64,000 nt of DNA, taken from NCBI RefSeq assembly GCF_013410115.1, contig NZ_JACCCV010000001.1:992001-1056000 (forward strand), written 5' to 3'. Source of the stretch: Tunturiibacter gelidiferens. Lineage in GTDB: Bacteria > Acidobacteriota > Terriglobia > Terriglobales > Acidobacteriaceae. Positions 34,922 to 44,469 of this stretch are shown in pieces. Below the pieces are notes generated by a model. It saw nothing but the letters and a program-made list of their open reading frames with translations. It had not been told where the DNA came from and searched no databases. A program made the position numbers and the translations under genes. The stretch's first letter is position 1. The number at the start of each line of letters is the position of its first letter.

Positions 34922-35512
34922 ATGAAGACAAAATATCTGGCACTCCTCGGCATCTTCGCCGCCTCGCTCGCTCCGCTTAGTCTGGCACAAGTCCCGGTTT
35001 TCAAAGTCACGCCGCAACAGAGCACAGTCAAGTTCTATGTGAAGTCTTCGGTCGCTCTAGCAGGCGACTTCAAAAAATGGAATGCGTCCCTCACTTTTAC
35101 ATCGACCGATGTCACGTCGGGGTCCTTGGATATCGAGATTCAGGCCGCAACCGTGGATAGCGGAAGCGGCATGAAGGACGACAAGCTCAAAAGCAAAGAC
35201 TTCTTCGACGTCGACCAAAATCCTTTGATCACGTTCAAGTCAACGAAGATTGTTCAGACCGGTCCAACGACGTTTGACGTACCAGGGACCTTCACCATAC
35301 GCGGTGTCTCCAAGCCCGAAACCTTAAGCCTGACCGTCAGCGGCGTCGGGACAGGCTCTGGTGATATCAAGGGAACGATGGCCTTCGACCGCAAGGAGTT
35401 TGGGATGAACAGCGGAATTCCATTCATCAAAATCGCCGATCGTGTCGAGGTCAATGTCGACATCTTCGCAAAGCGCGTTAGCGGTCCTCCAGTCACCATG
35501 AAGAAGTTCTAG
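34922..35512 (+). CDS. YceI-family periplasmic protein
   Basis: A 196-residue protein with a signal peptide (about 1-22, LAPLSLAQ) and a YceI lipocalin-like barrel: FKVTPQQSTVKFYVKSS, SLTFTSTDVTSGSLDIEIQ, KDDKLKSKDFFDVDQNPLITFKS split by a turn, FTIRGVSKPETL and FDRKEFGMNSG. YceI proteins bind isoprenoid or amphiphilic ligands. ATG 34922 is chosen because AAAGGAAG precedes it and the signal peptide begins there; the frame is open further upstream. Confidence 0.93.
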   Translation: MKTKYLALLGIFAASLAPLSLAQVPVFKVTPQQSTVKFYVKSSVALAGDFKKWNASLTFTSTDVTSGSLDIEIQAATVDSGSGMKDDKLKSKDFFDVDQNPLITFKSTKIVQTGPTTFDVPGTFTIRGVSKPETLSLTVSGVGTGSGDIKGTMAFDRKEFGMNSGIPFIKIADRVEVNVDIFAKRVSGPPVTMKKF

Positions 35513-35581
35513 CTGCACATCAACGCTGATCCATTGGCGAATCAAGAGAAGGCGCGACGCTTTTCTCGGACGGAGAACAAA

Positions 35582-36985
35582 ATGATCAAAGCTTTCTTCA
35601 AACAGCTTCTGGCAATGACACTCTCTCTTCTGCTTATCTTCCCGGTGATACCGCGCGAAGCTGCAGGCCAGCAGCCGGCACCGGCGGGGTATTCGGGACA
35701 GGGCGCGCCTCTCTCTGCGGACGAACTGCAACAGTTAGTTGCGCCCATCGCACTGTATCCGGACGCCCTGGTTGCCCAGATCATGGGGGCCGCCACATTT
35801 CCGGACCAGATCGCTGCCGCAGCTTTATGGGTTCAGCAAAATAAGAACCTCGTCGGCTCAGCTCTGGCAAAAGCGGTCGATGCACAGCCGTGGGATCCCA
35901 GCGTGAAGGCACTCACGCAGTTCCCATCGGTGCTCGACAATCTTGCGAAGAACCTCAGCTGGACCTCGTCGTTAGGAGAGGCCTACCATACACAGCCCGC
36001 TGACATCATGTCTGCTGTTCAAGTTCTGCGAGCCAAAGCAAAGGCTGCCGGAAATTTGAAATCGGGGTCACAGATTACCGTGGTACAACAAGCGCCTCAA
36101 GTGATCGTCATTCAGCCCACCAATCCGCAAGTGGTCTACCTGCCGACGTATAACCCCACTGTGGTCTACGGGACACCATATGTGACACCGGGATACAGTA
36201 CCGCAGCGGTGGTGACTACTGCGGTCCTTGCGTTCGGAATTGGTATCGCAGTTGGCGCAGCGATTAACAACAGCTGGGGTTACAGCTACTGGAACTGTAA
36301 CTGGCACGGTGGAACGGTTGTCTATCACAGCAGTGGCTACTACGGAAACAGCGCATGGCATGGCGGGTACTATGGCTCCAGCGCGACCGCTTATGGGCCA
36401 AACGGAGTCGCAAGAGCGGGTACTGCGTACAATCCTTCGACTGGCACGTATGCTCGAGGTGCGTCTACCACCACAGCCTACGGCACGCAGAAGGTTGGCC
36501 AGGCATACAACCCGAACACGGGAGCATACGCCGCCACCCATCAAGCCTCGAACGCCTATGGGAGCTATGGCAGCTCAGTTGTTTCCAAGAACGGCAATAC
36601 TGCCTACACGCAACACCAAACCACTGCGAATGGCTCGGTGGGATCGGTACAGACCTCCGCAGGCGGCAAAGGTGTCGCCGCGTCGGGCGCATATGGTAAC
36701 AATGCGGCTGCGGGACAAGCCGCAAATGGCAATAAGTACGCGACGGCGAACGGGAACGTCTATAAGAACACGGGAAGCGGCTGGAATCAGACACAAGGCA
36801 CCCCCCATAACAGTTCGAGCTACTCAGGAGCTAACTCCGCTGCTTCTAAGGGCTATGGAGAACAGCAAAAGAGCGGCGGATCGTCTGCCTTTGGAGGAGG
36901 CAGTAGCGGATGGCAATCCCGACAGGAGAGCGCTCGCGGCTCAGCTAGCCGCGGCGGTGGTGGCGGCTGGGGAGGTCGAAGATGA
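35582..36985 (+). CDS. DUF3300 protein with low-complexity Gly/Ser/Tyr tail
   Basis: The 467-residue exported protein has a signal peptide (about 1-30), then a DUF3300 domain (about 40-190): LSADELQQLVAPIALYPDALVAQ, AALWVQQNK, AVDAQPWDPSVKALTQFP, and VVYLPTYNPTVVYG. A hydrophobic segment at about 200-222 is followed by a 240-residue tail rich in Gly, Ser, Ala, Tyr and Asn that ends GGGGGWGGRR. GGAG lies 7 bases before the ATG at 35582. The stop overlaps an in-frame upstream start of the DUF2950 frame. DUF3300 and DUF2950 genes are commonly paired; function unknown. Confidence 0.9.
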   Translation: MIKAFFKQLLAMTLSLLLIFPVIPREAAGQQPAPAGYSGQGAPLSADELQQLVAPIALYPDALVAQIMGAATFPDQIAAAALWVQQNKNLVGSALAKAVDAQPWDPSVKALTQFPSVLDNLAKNLSWTSSLGEAYHTQPADIMSAVQVLRAKAKAAGNLKSGSQITVVQQAPQVIVIQPTNPQVVYLPTYNPTVVYGTPYVTPGYSTAAVVTTAVLAFGIGIAVGAAINNSWGYSYWNCNWHGGTVVYHSSGYYGNSAWHGGYYGSSATAYGPNGVARAGTAYNPSTGTYARGASTTTAYGTQKVGQAYNPNTGAYAATHQASNAYGSYGSSVVSKNGNTAYTQHQTTANGSVGSVQTSAGGKGVAASGAYGNNAAAGQAANGNKYATANGNVYKNTGSGWNQTQGTPHNSSSYSGANSAASKGYGEQQKSGGSSAFGGGSSGWQSRQESARGSASRGGGGGWGGRR

Positions 36986-37029
36986 CATCAACAACGCGGG
37001 CCGAAACGAAACTAATCCTGGAGGATGAA

Positions 37030-37986
37030 ATGTCGCTCACACGCCACAAACTTTTGTTCACACTACAGCTTCTTTTTCTGGCCGTCCTACTGCCTTTGGT
37101 CGCGTGCAAAGAATCTGAGAAGCCTTCGACGAGTGCGTCTTCATTGAGTGTGTTTGCTTCGCCGGACGACGCCGGCAACGCTCTGTTGACTGCAGCGAAG
37201 TCCGGAGATCAAAACGTACTGACGACAATCTTCGGCCCGGACTCCAGAGAGTTGATCAACTCTGGAGACGCTGTGCAGGATAAGCACACCCTCGACCTGT
37301 TTGTAGCCGGATATGTGCAGATGCACCGCTGGCGCAAGATGCCAGATAATTCGCAAATCCTCTTGGTGGGAGCGGACAACTTTCCTTTCCCAATTCCGCT
37401 AAAGACGAATACCGACGGGAAGTGGTTCTTCGATACCGCGGCAGGCAAGGAAGAGGTGCTGAACCGCCGCATCGGCAGGAATGAATTGGCGATCATCGAC
37501 GTCTGTGAAGCGGCAGCAGATGCGGAAGCAGAGTACTTCTATCATCCTCACGACGGCGAAAAGGCGAAGGAGTACGCGGCGAAGTTCCTCAGCGATCCGG
37601 ACAAGCAGAACGGCCTGTACTGGAAATCCGCGGATGGACAGCCCGCGAGCCCGCTCGGTCCTCTCGCGGCTGCCGCAGCCTCAGACGGGTACAGCGCGAA
37701 TCCCGAGGGACACACTGCGTTTCACGGATACTACTTCCGGATGCTGAAGGGACAAACCGATAAGGCACCGGGCGGAGCAAAGGAGTATGTGGTCAATGGG
37801 AAGATGACTGGTGGGTTCGCATTCGTTGCCTATCCTGCGACCTACGGCAACTCGGGAGTGATGACCTTCATCATCAACCAGGATGGCGTGCTCCTTCAAA
37901 AGGATCTGGGAAAGACGACAACGGAGACCGCGAGCGCCATGAGCGAGTTCGATCCCGACTCCAGTTGGACTATCGTAGAGCAGTAA
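37030..37986 (+). CDS. DUF2950 lipoprotein
   Basis: A 318-residue protein with a lipoprotein signal: LFLAVLLPLVAC with a lipobox Cys at about residue 26. The DUF2950 domain follows with FASPDDAGNALLTAAKSGD, FGPDSRELINSGD, KWFFDTAAGKEEVLNRRIG, GLYWK and the C-terminal GGFAFVAYPATYGNSGVMTF. Family function is unknown. GGAGG five bases before ATG 37030 and the position of the signal peptide decide the start; an ATG at 36982 overlapping the DUF3300 stop is less likely. It ends the plus-strand envelope gene series. Confidence 0.9.
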   Translation: MSLTRHKLLFTLQLLFLAVLLPLVACKESEKPSTSASSLSVFASPDDAGNALLTAAKSGDQNVLTTIFGPDSRELINSGDAVQDKHTLDLFVAGYVQMHRWRKMPDNSQILLVGADNFPFPIPLKTNTDGKWFFDTAAGKEEVLNRRIGRNELAIIDVCEAAADAEAEYFYHPHDGEKAKEYAAKFLSDPDKQNGLYWKSADGQPASPLGPLAAAAASDGYSANPEGHTAFHGYYFRMLKGQTDKAPGGAKEYVVNGKMTGGFAFVAYPATYGNSGVMTFIINQDGVLLQKDLGKTTTETASAMSEFDPDSSWTIVEQ

Positions 37987-38263
37987 ACGAAATCACCACC
38001 TTTCTGTACGCCCGGTCTAGGTGAATCTCTATGAATACCCGATCGGTTCAGGCGAAATGCTGAAAAAAGTTTCATGAAAGAAGGTGTTCAACGCTTCTGC
38101 CAGTATCGGTATTACTGTTAGCAATGGTTAAGTGCGATGCGAAGACGCGATCTGGCACCGCAGCGCCGAACCTCAAAGAGGTCTGAGTACCGAGACTAAT
38201 TCCTATGTCTATCGATATCCAAGCGGAGCAGCCATCGACGCCGCTGTGTCATGCGTCCGCTCT

Positions 38264-39940
38264 TCAGCCGTTCGAGATGGACGCCAACGAATTAGAGCCA
38301 CTCCCTAAGGGTCGATCGCTAAGCGGATTAAGCGACTTGGGCTGCTCGCCCCCATGGGCGATCCCATGCCTTACTAACATGGAATCCAGTGTCGTCGGTT
38401 TGACCCCAAGAAGCTCAGCGGCACCATCTTTTCCACGAACTCGCCATCCCGTCATCGCGAGCACGTTGCACAGATGGCCGCGCTCAGCGTCGCTGAGAAG
38501 CAAACTGGGAGCTGAATTGTTCGATGAATCGCTCGGGGGGCTGATGAAAAGTCTCGAACCATTCGCGAGGATCATTGCCCGTTCGACAGTATTTCGCAAT
38601 TCGCGAATGTTGCCGGGCCAGGGATACAGTTGCAGTGCGCGTAGGCTACCTTGGTCGACGGATTCAATAGGTTTGCAAAATGATTTTGCAAATTCATGTA
38701 CAAATGACTGAACTAGCAGCGGAATATCTTCTGGGCGTTCTCGTAGAGCTGGCATCCGAATGGGAAAGACGTTGAGTCGGTAGTACAGATCATCTCTAAA
38801 TCGCCTTTCGCGAACCTCTTTATCCAAGTCCCGATTGGTTGCTGCAATGATTCGCACATCGAAAGAGATGCTCTTCGAGCTCCCAAGTCGTTCAACCTGC
38901 TTTTCCTGAAGTGCGCGGAGTAACTTTACCTGCACTTCGAGAGGCAATTCGCCAACCTCATCCAGGAACAATGTTGAACGATGTGCTACTTCGAAACGTC
39001 CTGCCTGTCGCGAAAGTGCGCCCGTATACGCTCCTTTCTCTCGACCGAATAGTTCACTTTCAATAAGGGTTGCTGGGATTGCCGCGCAATTTAGCCGTAC
39101 CATCGGGCGGTCTCTGCGAGGGCTGAGTTCATGGAGAGCGTTCGCAATAAGTTCCTTTCCGGTGCCAGTTTCGCCCACTAGCAGCACACTGGAATTGGTA
39201 TGTGCTACCTGTTCAACCTGCTCCAACACGCGTCGAAGAGCGTAACTTTCGCCGACGAGGCCTCTGCAGCCCCGAACCGTCTTTATCTCTTGTTGCAGAT
39301 ACATATTTTCTCGTTGAAGTTGGTCACGTAAGCGCTTCACTTCCTCGAGCGCTCTCTGGATTTCGTCCTCTGCGCGCGTGCGCGCAAGAGCGCTGCCTAT
39401 TATCTCGACAAAAACCCGCAGCCGGTTCACGACGACATCGGGCCACTCCCGTTGATGACGCACTGTGCCAAAGGCCATCGCGCCGATCACTCTGCCGCCG
39501 ACCTTCAGTGGAAAGGTTAGGTTGGAGCGAGGCCCGAACTTGCGTGCAACCTGCCTCTCCGAAACTGCTTCCTCGGGTAAGTCGTCGATTCGCGAAAAGC
39601 AAACCACATCGCCCCGAAGGATTGCGCTCGCCATCCAAGGTAGATCTTTGACGGCGAAGCCAGGAAACGGCTGTAGGCCCGGGAGTTGCCAGCTGTGAGT
39701 GGCGACGAAACGTTCGTCATCACGTAATTGCACCAAAGTGCTGCGGTCAAGCCCCAGAGCACGCACAATGTCCTTTTGAGCCTCGACAATCTCATGATCG
39801 ATTGACGCAGATGTCACGCTCACGAACTTCGCCGAAAGCTCCGTCATCAACGTCTCAAACCGGAGTTGGTCATCTACACCCGCCTGAGCTGGCGAATCGT
39901 TCAATCTTTCTGCCGCCATACTAAGAGCTCGCCTCGACAT
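38264..39940 (-). CDS. Sigma-54-dependent activator with GAF sensor domain
   Basis: The 558-residue regulator has an N-terminal GAF domain (about 35-185), a coiled linker (about 195-225), the AAA+ sigma-54 domain (about 228-460) with Walker A GETGTGKE near 256-263, GAYTGA (the sigma-54-contacting loop, Tyr in place of the usual Phe), Walker B LFLDEVGELP and an arginine finger region NVFPIRMPALRERPEDIPLL, and a C-terminal Fis-type helix-turn-helix (GAAELLGVKPTTLDSML). GAF activators sense small molecules. ATG 39940 follows GAGAGG. It converges on the DUF2950 gene and diverges from the FGE-type gene, either of which may be its target. Confidence 0.94.
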   Translation of the reverse strand: MSRRALSMAAERLNDSPAQAGVDDQLRFETLMTELSAKFVSVTSASIDHEIVEAQKDIVRALGLDRSTLVQLRDDERFVATHSWQLPGLQPFPGFAVKDLPWMASAILRGDVVCFSRIDDLPEEAVSERQVARKFGPRSNLTFPLKVGGRVIGAMAFGTVRHQREWPDVVVNRLRVFVEIIGSALARTRAEDEIQRALEEVKRLRDQLQRENMYLQQEIKTVRGCRGLVGESYALRRVLEQVEQVAHTNSSVLLVGETGTGKELIANALHELSPRRDRPMVRLNCAAIPATLIESELFGREKGAYTGALSRQAGRFEVAHRSTLFLDEVGELPLEVQVKLLRALQEKQVERLGSSKSISFDVRIIAATNRDLDKEVRERRFRDDLYYRLNVFPIRMPALRERPEDIPLLVQSFVHEFAKSFCKPIESVDQGSLRALQLYPWPGNIRELRNTVERAMILANGSRLFISPPSDSSNNSAPSLLLSDAERGHLCNVLAMTGWRVRGKDGAAELLGVKPTTLDSMLVRHGIAHGGEQPKSLNPLSDRPLGSGSNSLASISNG

Positions 39941-40702
39941 GTGACCTCTCTCTAAGTAAATCTCTAGGGGCCCGGACACGAACTACTCGGTTAACATTCA
40001 TGTAAGTCTGGATTAGTTGGGCCTATCCTGGAAATCGGCCCTATGGCCTATGAGACGAATGTCCACAGCAATAATCTCCCAATCACGGCCAGTTTCGTCA
40101 GGGTGGTGATTCCCTTGAGAATTCTGAAACTCGCTGGAGGGAATGCACTTACTGTCTACCTAAAACCGAGTTAAGGCAACTGTTTGACGCTAAAATCTTT
40201 ACAAAGTGTAGATAGCAGACATTGAGGCGCAGTGTTTATTAGACACAGAAGTGCAGATAGTGATCTGCTTCCACAGATTTAGAGGAACGCGCACCAAGCC
40301 GGAATATCCAAGGCGACCAGCCGATGTACTCTGCCGATTAATCGAAGTTGCCTCCGGTTAGTAGGAGGTGATCGAAACGCAACGTTTTCATCGCTTTTTT
40401 TGTTTGCAGGTGTAAGTCCATTGTCAGCAATACCTGCAGTATAGAGAGCAAAAGCGACCCTGGTTGTAAGCTTGCTCTGCAAGGTTGTGTTTTGAAGGCA
40501 AGTTTTCCTGATGCCTCAATAGGTACTGCCGTCCCGCGATAGAGATTGCGAGTGCCGATAGCGATATATCCAACAGATCCTCTCAAGATTCAGTAAACTT
40601 GCGATGCCTGCTCCTTGACACCAGCGGGAACCCCGGCGTTGTTGCAAGCGTTGAAGGTTCGAAATCTCCCACCACCGAATCGAAGGAGCATGGAGTGCAC
40701 AG
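39941..40702. other. Long divergent intergenic region
   Basis: About 760 bases between the sigma-54 activator and the FGE-type lipoprotein gene, AT-richer than its surroundings. No frame has family features. An inverted repeat ATTCCCT / AGGGAAT spans about 40109-40143. I found no clean TGGCAC-N5-TTGCA sigma-54 promoter by eye. It must contain the promoters of both flanking genes. Confidence 0.45.
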
Positions 40703-41836
40703 GTGATTAAGCGAAGATCTTTCAACGCGCTGAACTTGAGTCTGGCTCTCTCGCTCTCACTGCTTCTGACGGCGTGCAACAAGTCAGCGCCATCGCAGGC
40801 ACAGGCGAGTACACCGGTTGGACAACCAGTACCCCTACCGCTTACGCGGTTCCAGCCGTCGGTCGCCAACGGAACACCCGCTCCTCATATCGCGCCCGTA
40901 GGCATGGCTTGGATTCCAGGAGGTGAGTTTTCGATGGGTGCGGCAGATGCACCTGATGGGGATGAGGTAGGCATGCAGGCCACGCGCGATTCACGGCCCA
41001 TCCACCAGGTCTATGTGGACGGCTTCTACATCGACAAGACCGACGTCACTAACGCCCAGTTCGCAAAATTTGTTCATGCCACCGGTTACGTGACCGTGGC
41101 AGAACGCAAGCCTCGAGCAGAGGACTTTCCCGGAGCTCCTCCAGAAAATCTAATTGCAGGATCGGTGGTCTTCACCCCGCCCGATCATTCCGTGCCGTTG
41201 AACGATCACTTCCAGTGGTGGAGTTTTGTACACGGAGCTAACTGGCGGCATCCGACTGGTCCGAAGAGCAACATTAATGGTAAGGACAACTATCCTGTAG
41301 TCCAAGTGGCCTACGAGGATGCGGAAGCCTATGCAAAATGGGCCGGACAGCGACTACCCACAGAGGCGGAATGGGAGTTTGCCGCTCGCGGCGGACTTGC
41401 AGGTAAGCCCTTTGTCTGGGGCGATGAGTTTCGTCCCAAAGGGAAGTGGATGGCAAACACCTACCAGGGACACTTTCCCAACTCGGACACCGGAGAGGAT
41501 GGCCATGTCGGCCTCGCCCCCGTAGCCAGCTTCGCTCCGAACGGATACGGCTTATATGACATGGCTGGAAACGTCTGGCAGTGGACCAGCGACTGGTATC
41601 GCCCGGATTACTATCGTCAATTAGCTGCATCCGGTAAGGTCGCGCGCAATCCGCAGGGCCCCGATGCCTCTTTCGATCCAGCCGAACCCAACGAACCCAA
41701 GAAGGTTCATCGAGGTGGTTCCTATCTTTGCACGGATCAATACTGCTCGCGCTATATGGTCGGGACACGAGGCAAGGGCGAAGTCAGCACCGGCACAAAC
41801 CATCTCGGATTTCGTTGTGTCAAAAATGGTGTGTAG
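40703..41836 (+). CDS. Formylglycine-generating-enzyme-like lipoprotein
   Basis: A 377-residue SUMF1/FGE-family protein. The N-terminus is a lipoprotein signal (LSLSLLLTACNK), so it should act outside the cytoplasm. The FGE-sulfatase domain runs from about 65 to the end: WIPGGEFSMG, YIDKTDVTNAQFAKFV, QRLPTEAEWEFAARGG, YDMAGNVWQWTSDWY, and RGGSYLCTDQYCSRY with Cys343 and Cys348, the five-residue spaced pair that binds copper in true FGEs, then GTNHLGFRC. The start is GTG 40703 with GGAG upstream. The exported sulfatase at 28755-30395 with CTAGR is its obvious candidate substrate. Confidence 0.9.
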   Translation: MIKRRSFNALNLSLALSLSLLLTACNKSAPSQAQASTPVGQPVPLPLTRFQPSVANGTPAPHIAPVGMAWIPGGEFSMGAADAPDGDEVGMQATRDSRPIHQVYVDGFYIDKTDVTNAQFAKFVHATGYVTVAERKPRAEDFPGAPPENLIAGSVVFTPPDHSVPLNDHFQWWSFVHGANWRHPTGPKSNINGKDNYPVVQVAYEDAEAYAKWAGQRLPTEAEWEFAARGGLAGKPFVWGDEFRPKGKWMANTYQGHFPNSDTGEDGHVGLAPVASFAPNGYGLYDMAGNVWQWTSDWYRPDYYRQLAASGKVARNPQGPDASFDPAEPNEPKKVHRGGSYLCTDQYCSRYMVGTRGKGEVSTGTNHLGFRCVKNGV

Positions 41837-42011
41837 CGTAGTTCTTGATGGGCGTATGTGTCGATGGCGATAACGAGAACAAATTCCAAATGCTGGGGCA
41901 GCCACAAACCCTGAAGTGCAAACCAATTGGAGATCGCTTCTAGTCCCCAACCTATGTTGCCGAATCCCACTCGATGCTGCGACCTATTCGATGACGGAGT
42001 ATTCGCGAATC

Positions 42012-44231
42012 CTAGGGGCCATCAAGATCAAGCGTATAAAGATTACCCGTCCGAGTTCGTGATCGCACGATCGGTACGCTCTCCAGCGTCAGGCCGCAGA
42101 AAAAATAGTCTTCCGTATCTCCCCCGTTGAAGTTTGATAGATTCGCAATCTGCTCCAGTCGACCATCTGGAATCGACGCACGGTAGATCGGCTGCATCTC
42201 GGCCGACGATGCGTGAAAGAAGATCGCCTTACTATCCGACGACCAGACGGGATCCGCGACCGTAGTCTCCGCGATCGTCCGCCAGGTGTGCAGTACAGTA
42301 TCAAAAAGCGAGAGCTTACGTTGGTCAAGCGAGACTGCGGCAATATAACGTCCGTCCGGCGACCATCGCGGACTGAACCACCCCTCGGATCCAGGGACCG
42401 TCGACAACGCGTGAGTGCGCAGATCGAAGATCTGAATGGCTCGTGGCCCATCCTCTTTCCCCATAATATCGGTCACGCGCCCAAAGGCGATCTGCTGCCC
42501 ATCCGCAGACCAGGATGGGTCCGCTGCATTACGGCTCTCTCGCAGAAGTTTCTCGGGTGCCCCGCCATCCGCAGGCACCAAATAGATCTGCCATGCTTTA
42601 CCCGACTCCTTTGCCATAACTGCGATCCTTTTTCCATCGGGCGACCAATGAGCGAGAAATACCTGTAACGAATCCGGTGTTATCTGGATCAACTCCGACC
42701 CATCCGCCTTCGCCCGCCATAGCTTTCCCGATGCATCAGTCCAGATGACCCACTGTCGATCGCGCGAATACTCAATCCTGTTTGCCTCCGCGAGGAATCC
42801 CGGCATTGCTACAAATTCGTGTCGGCCAGCGTCGTAACGCTGAAGAAGGGACTCGGTTTCGAGCCCCAGGAAGAAGATCCGATGCCCGTTCCGCGAGGTC
42901 ACTGGCCCAACAAAGCTCAACGGCCCATTCGTCACTCGTTTCGGTTCGCCGATACTCTCTCCCTCAAGCCGCCAAAGATCGCTGCTTCCTCCACGGTCCG
43001 ATTGAAAGACAAAGTACTTCCCATCGCCGGTCCAGATTCCACAGCACTCCGACGAAGGCTTGGTCCAATTACCAAGAATCGGACGAATCGACTTACCATC
43101 GCTCGACGCCTCCCAAAGACCCAACGTGTGTTTTATCGGGTCAAGGAGAGTGAATCTCAGAACTTTCCCGTCAGGCGACCAGCGCAACCAGAATGCGCGT
43201 TCAGGCAATTTGGCGAACACGGAAGAGGAGCCATCTTGCGGTCTGTTGATCAACAACTGGTTGCCAGTGGCGTAGAGAATGCTCTTGCCGTCAGGCATCC
43301 ATGTCGCATCGTGAGCCACAACATTGGCCACCCGCAGCGCACTGCCTCCACCAACCGGTACCGTCCATAGGGACTGCTCCGACTCCGGAGATAAATGATT
43401 TCGCAACAGCAGCGTGGACCCATCGGGGGACAGGTCTCCAAGCGTGGCGGAAGAGATCTCGCTCGGCAGCGGAAGGTTCTCGACCGCCCCAGTGCGCACA
43501 TCTACCTGCGCCAGAACGGATCTGCCTCCTGAAATCACTGGTATATAGATGCGTAGCCCATCCGTCGCCGAGGCCGGAAGGCTCTCCATGGCCTGCACGC
43601 CCGGCGCAATCCGTCCGGTCCGCGTCAGGCGCTCGATACGCGGTAGAGGTCCCGAGCTTCGAGAGCCATAATAAAACCCAGCCAAACCCGCCAGGACTCC
43701 CACCGGGATCCATAGCCAGAACCCGAACACCTTGCGACGCCGATGCATTAGATCAAGTTCGTTCGGAAGGGAGGAGACCTCAATTTGAGGAGCAGTCCCC
43801 GGCTGCCCTTCCAACACGACCGGGGCCGAGCCAGACTCCGAGGTGAGATCAAGGTTTATCGACTCAGTCGACTTGATCGCTGAAGTTCCACTCAGCACCG
43901 TAACAGGCGCGATGAACCGGTAACCGCGCTTTGCCAGCGTTTCCACAAATCGCGGATTATCTGCTGTGTCCCCTAGAGCATCCCGAATCTTATTAATCGC
44001 AGTGCCAATCGAGTGATCAAAGTCGACGACTATGTTCTTGCCCCAGACCCGAACCTGCAACTCCTCTCGGGTGACCACGTCGCCGGCTTTCTCTAGCAGT
44101 ACGGCCAGCACCTTGAAAGGCTGACTTTGAAGCTTGATCTTTCGACCCGCCTTCCAAAGTTCGCCGGTCTGAAGATCAGCCTCATAAACTCCAAATCCGA
44201 ATCTGGAGGCGACTTCAGGATGAGAGAGCAT
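42012..44231 (-). CDS. Membrane-anchored winged-helix regulator with PD40/TolB propeller
   Basis: A ToxR/CadC-like layout in 739 residues: an N-terminal OmpR-type winged helix (about 10-110; FKVLAVLLEKAGDVVTREEL, FDHSIGTAINKIRDALGD, RFVETLAKRGYRFIAPV), one membrane segment (about 168-190, FGFWLWIPVGVLAGLAGFYYG) and a periplasmic beta-propeller of PD40 repeats (about 200-739; SPDGSTLLL, TWMPDGKSILY, SPDGKRIAV, SADGQQIAFG, SPDGRYIAAV). The propeller could sense a ligand or envelope state and signal to the DNA-binding domain. AAGGA precedes ATG 44231; TTG 44252 is possible. It is divergent from the TonB receptor and amylase genes. Confidence 0.9.
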   Translation of the reverse strand: MLSHPEVASRFGFGVYEADLQTGELWKAGRKIKLQSQPFKVLAVLLEKAGDVVTREELQVRVWGKNIVVDFDHSIGTAINKIRDALGDTADNPRFVETLAKRGYRFIAPVTVLSGTSAIKSTESINLDLTSESGSAPVVLEGQPGTAPQIEVSSLPNELDLMHRRRKVFGFWLWIPVGVLAGLAGFYYGSRSSGPLPRIERLTRTGRIAPGVQAMESLPASATDGLRIYIPVISGGRSVLAQVDVRTGAVENLPLPSEISSATLGDLSPDGSTLLLRNHLSPESEQSLWTVPVGGGSALRVANVVAHDATWMPDGKSILYATGNQLLINRPQDGSSSVFAKLPERAFWLRWSPDGKVLRFTLLDPIKHTLGLWEASSDGKSIRPILGNWTKPSSECCGIWTGDGKYFVFQSDRGGSSDLWRLEGESIGEPKRVTNGPLSFVGPVTSRNGHRIFFLGLETESLLQRYDAGRHEFVAMPGFLAEANRIEYSRDRQWVIWTDASGKLWRAKADGSELIQITPDSLQVFLAHWSPDGKRIAVMAKESGKAWQIYLVPADGGAPEKLLRESRNAADPSWSADGQQIAFGRVTDIMGKEDGPRAIQIFDLRTHALSTVPGSEGWFSPRWSPDGRYIAAVSLDQRKLSLFDTVLHTWRTIAETTVADPVWSSDSKAIFFHASSAEMQPIYRASIPDGRLEQIANLSNFNGGDTEDYFFCGLTLESVPIVRSRTRTGNLYTLDLDGP

Positions 44232-44469
44232 AACCAAGTTCCTTGTAGTCAAACTTTATCACGCTGAAAACCACCTCATCGGATCAACTGCCTGTTGATG
44301 ACCCTCAAGAATGCTTAGACGAATCAATCACTTACTAGGTGATCAAAGATTTATCGAAAATGGGTGTCCGGGCGATGGCGAGGAACCCAAATAAATTGCC
44401 ATCGTTTTCCCGCGACCCTGAATTGCACCGCGATTACACCATTCAGGTTGCACCTCTGGAGGCCTCACC

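Noticed and set aside
36228..37028. 266-codon frame overlapping the DUF3300 gene
   Set aside because: Arg/Thr-rich shadow of the low-complexity tail in another frame.
38149..38163. TGGCAC motif as sigma-54 promoter before the activator region
   Set aside because: The distance from GG to the next GC is 9 or 11 bases, not 10, and no TTGCA follows.
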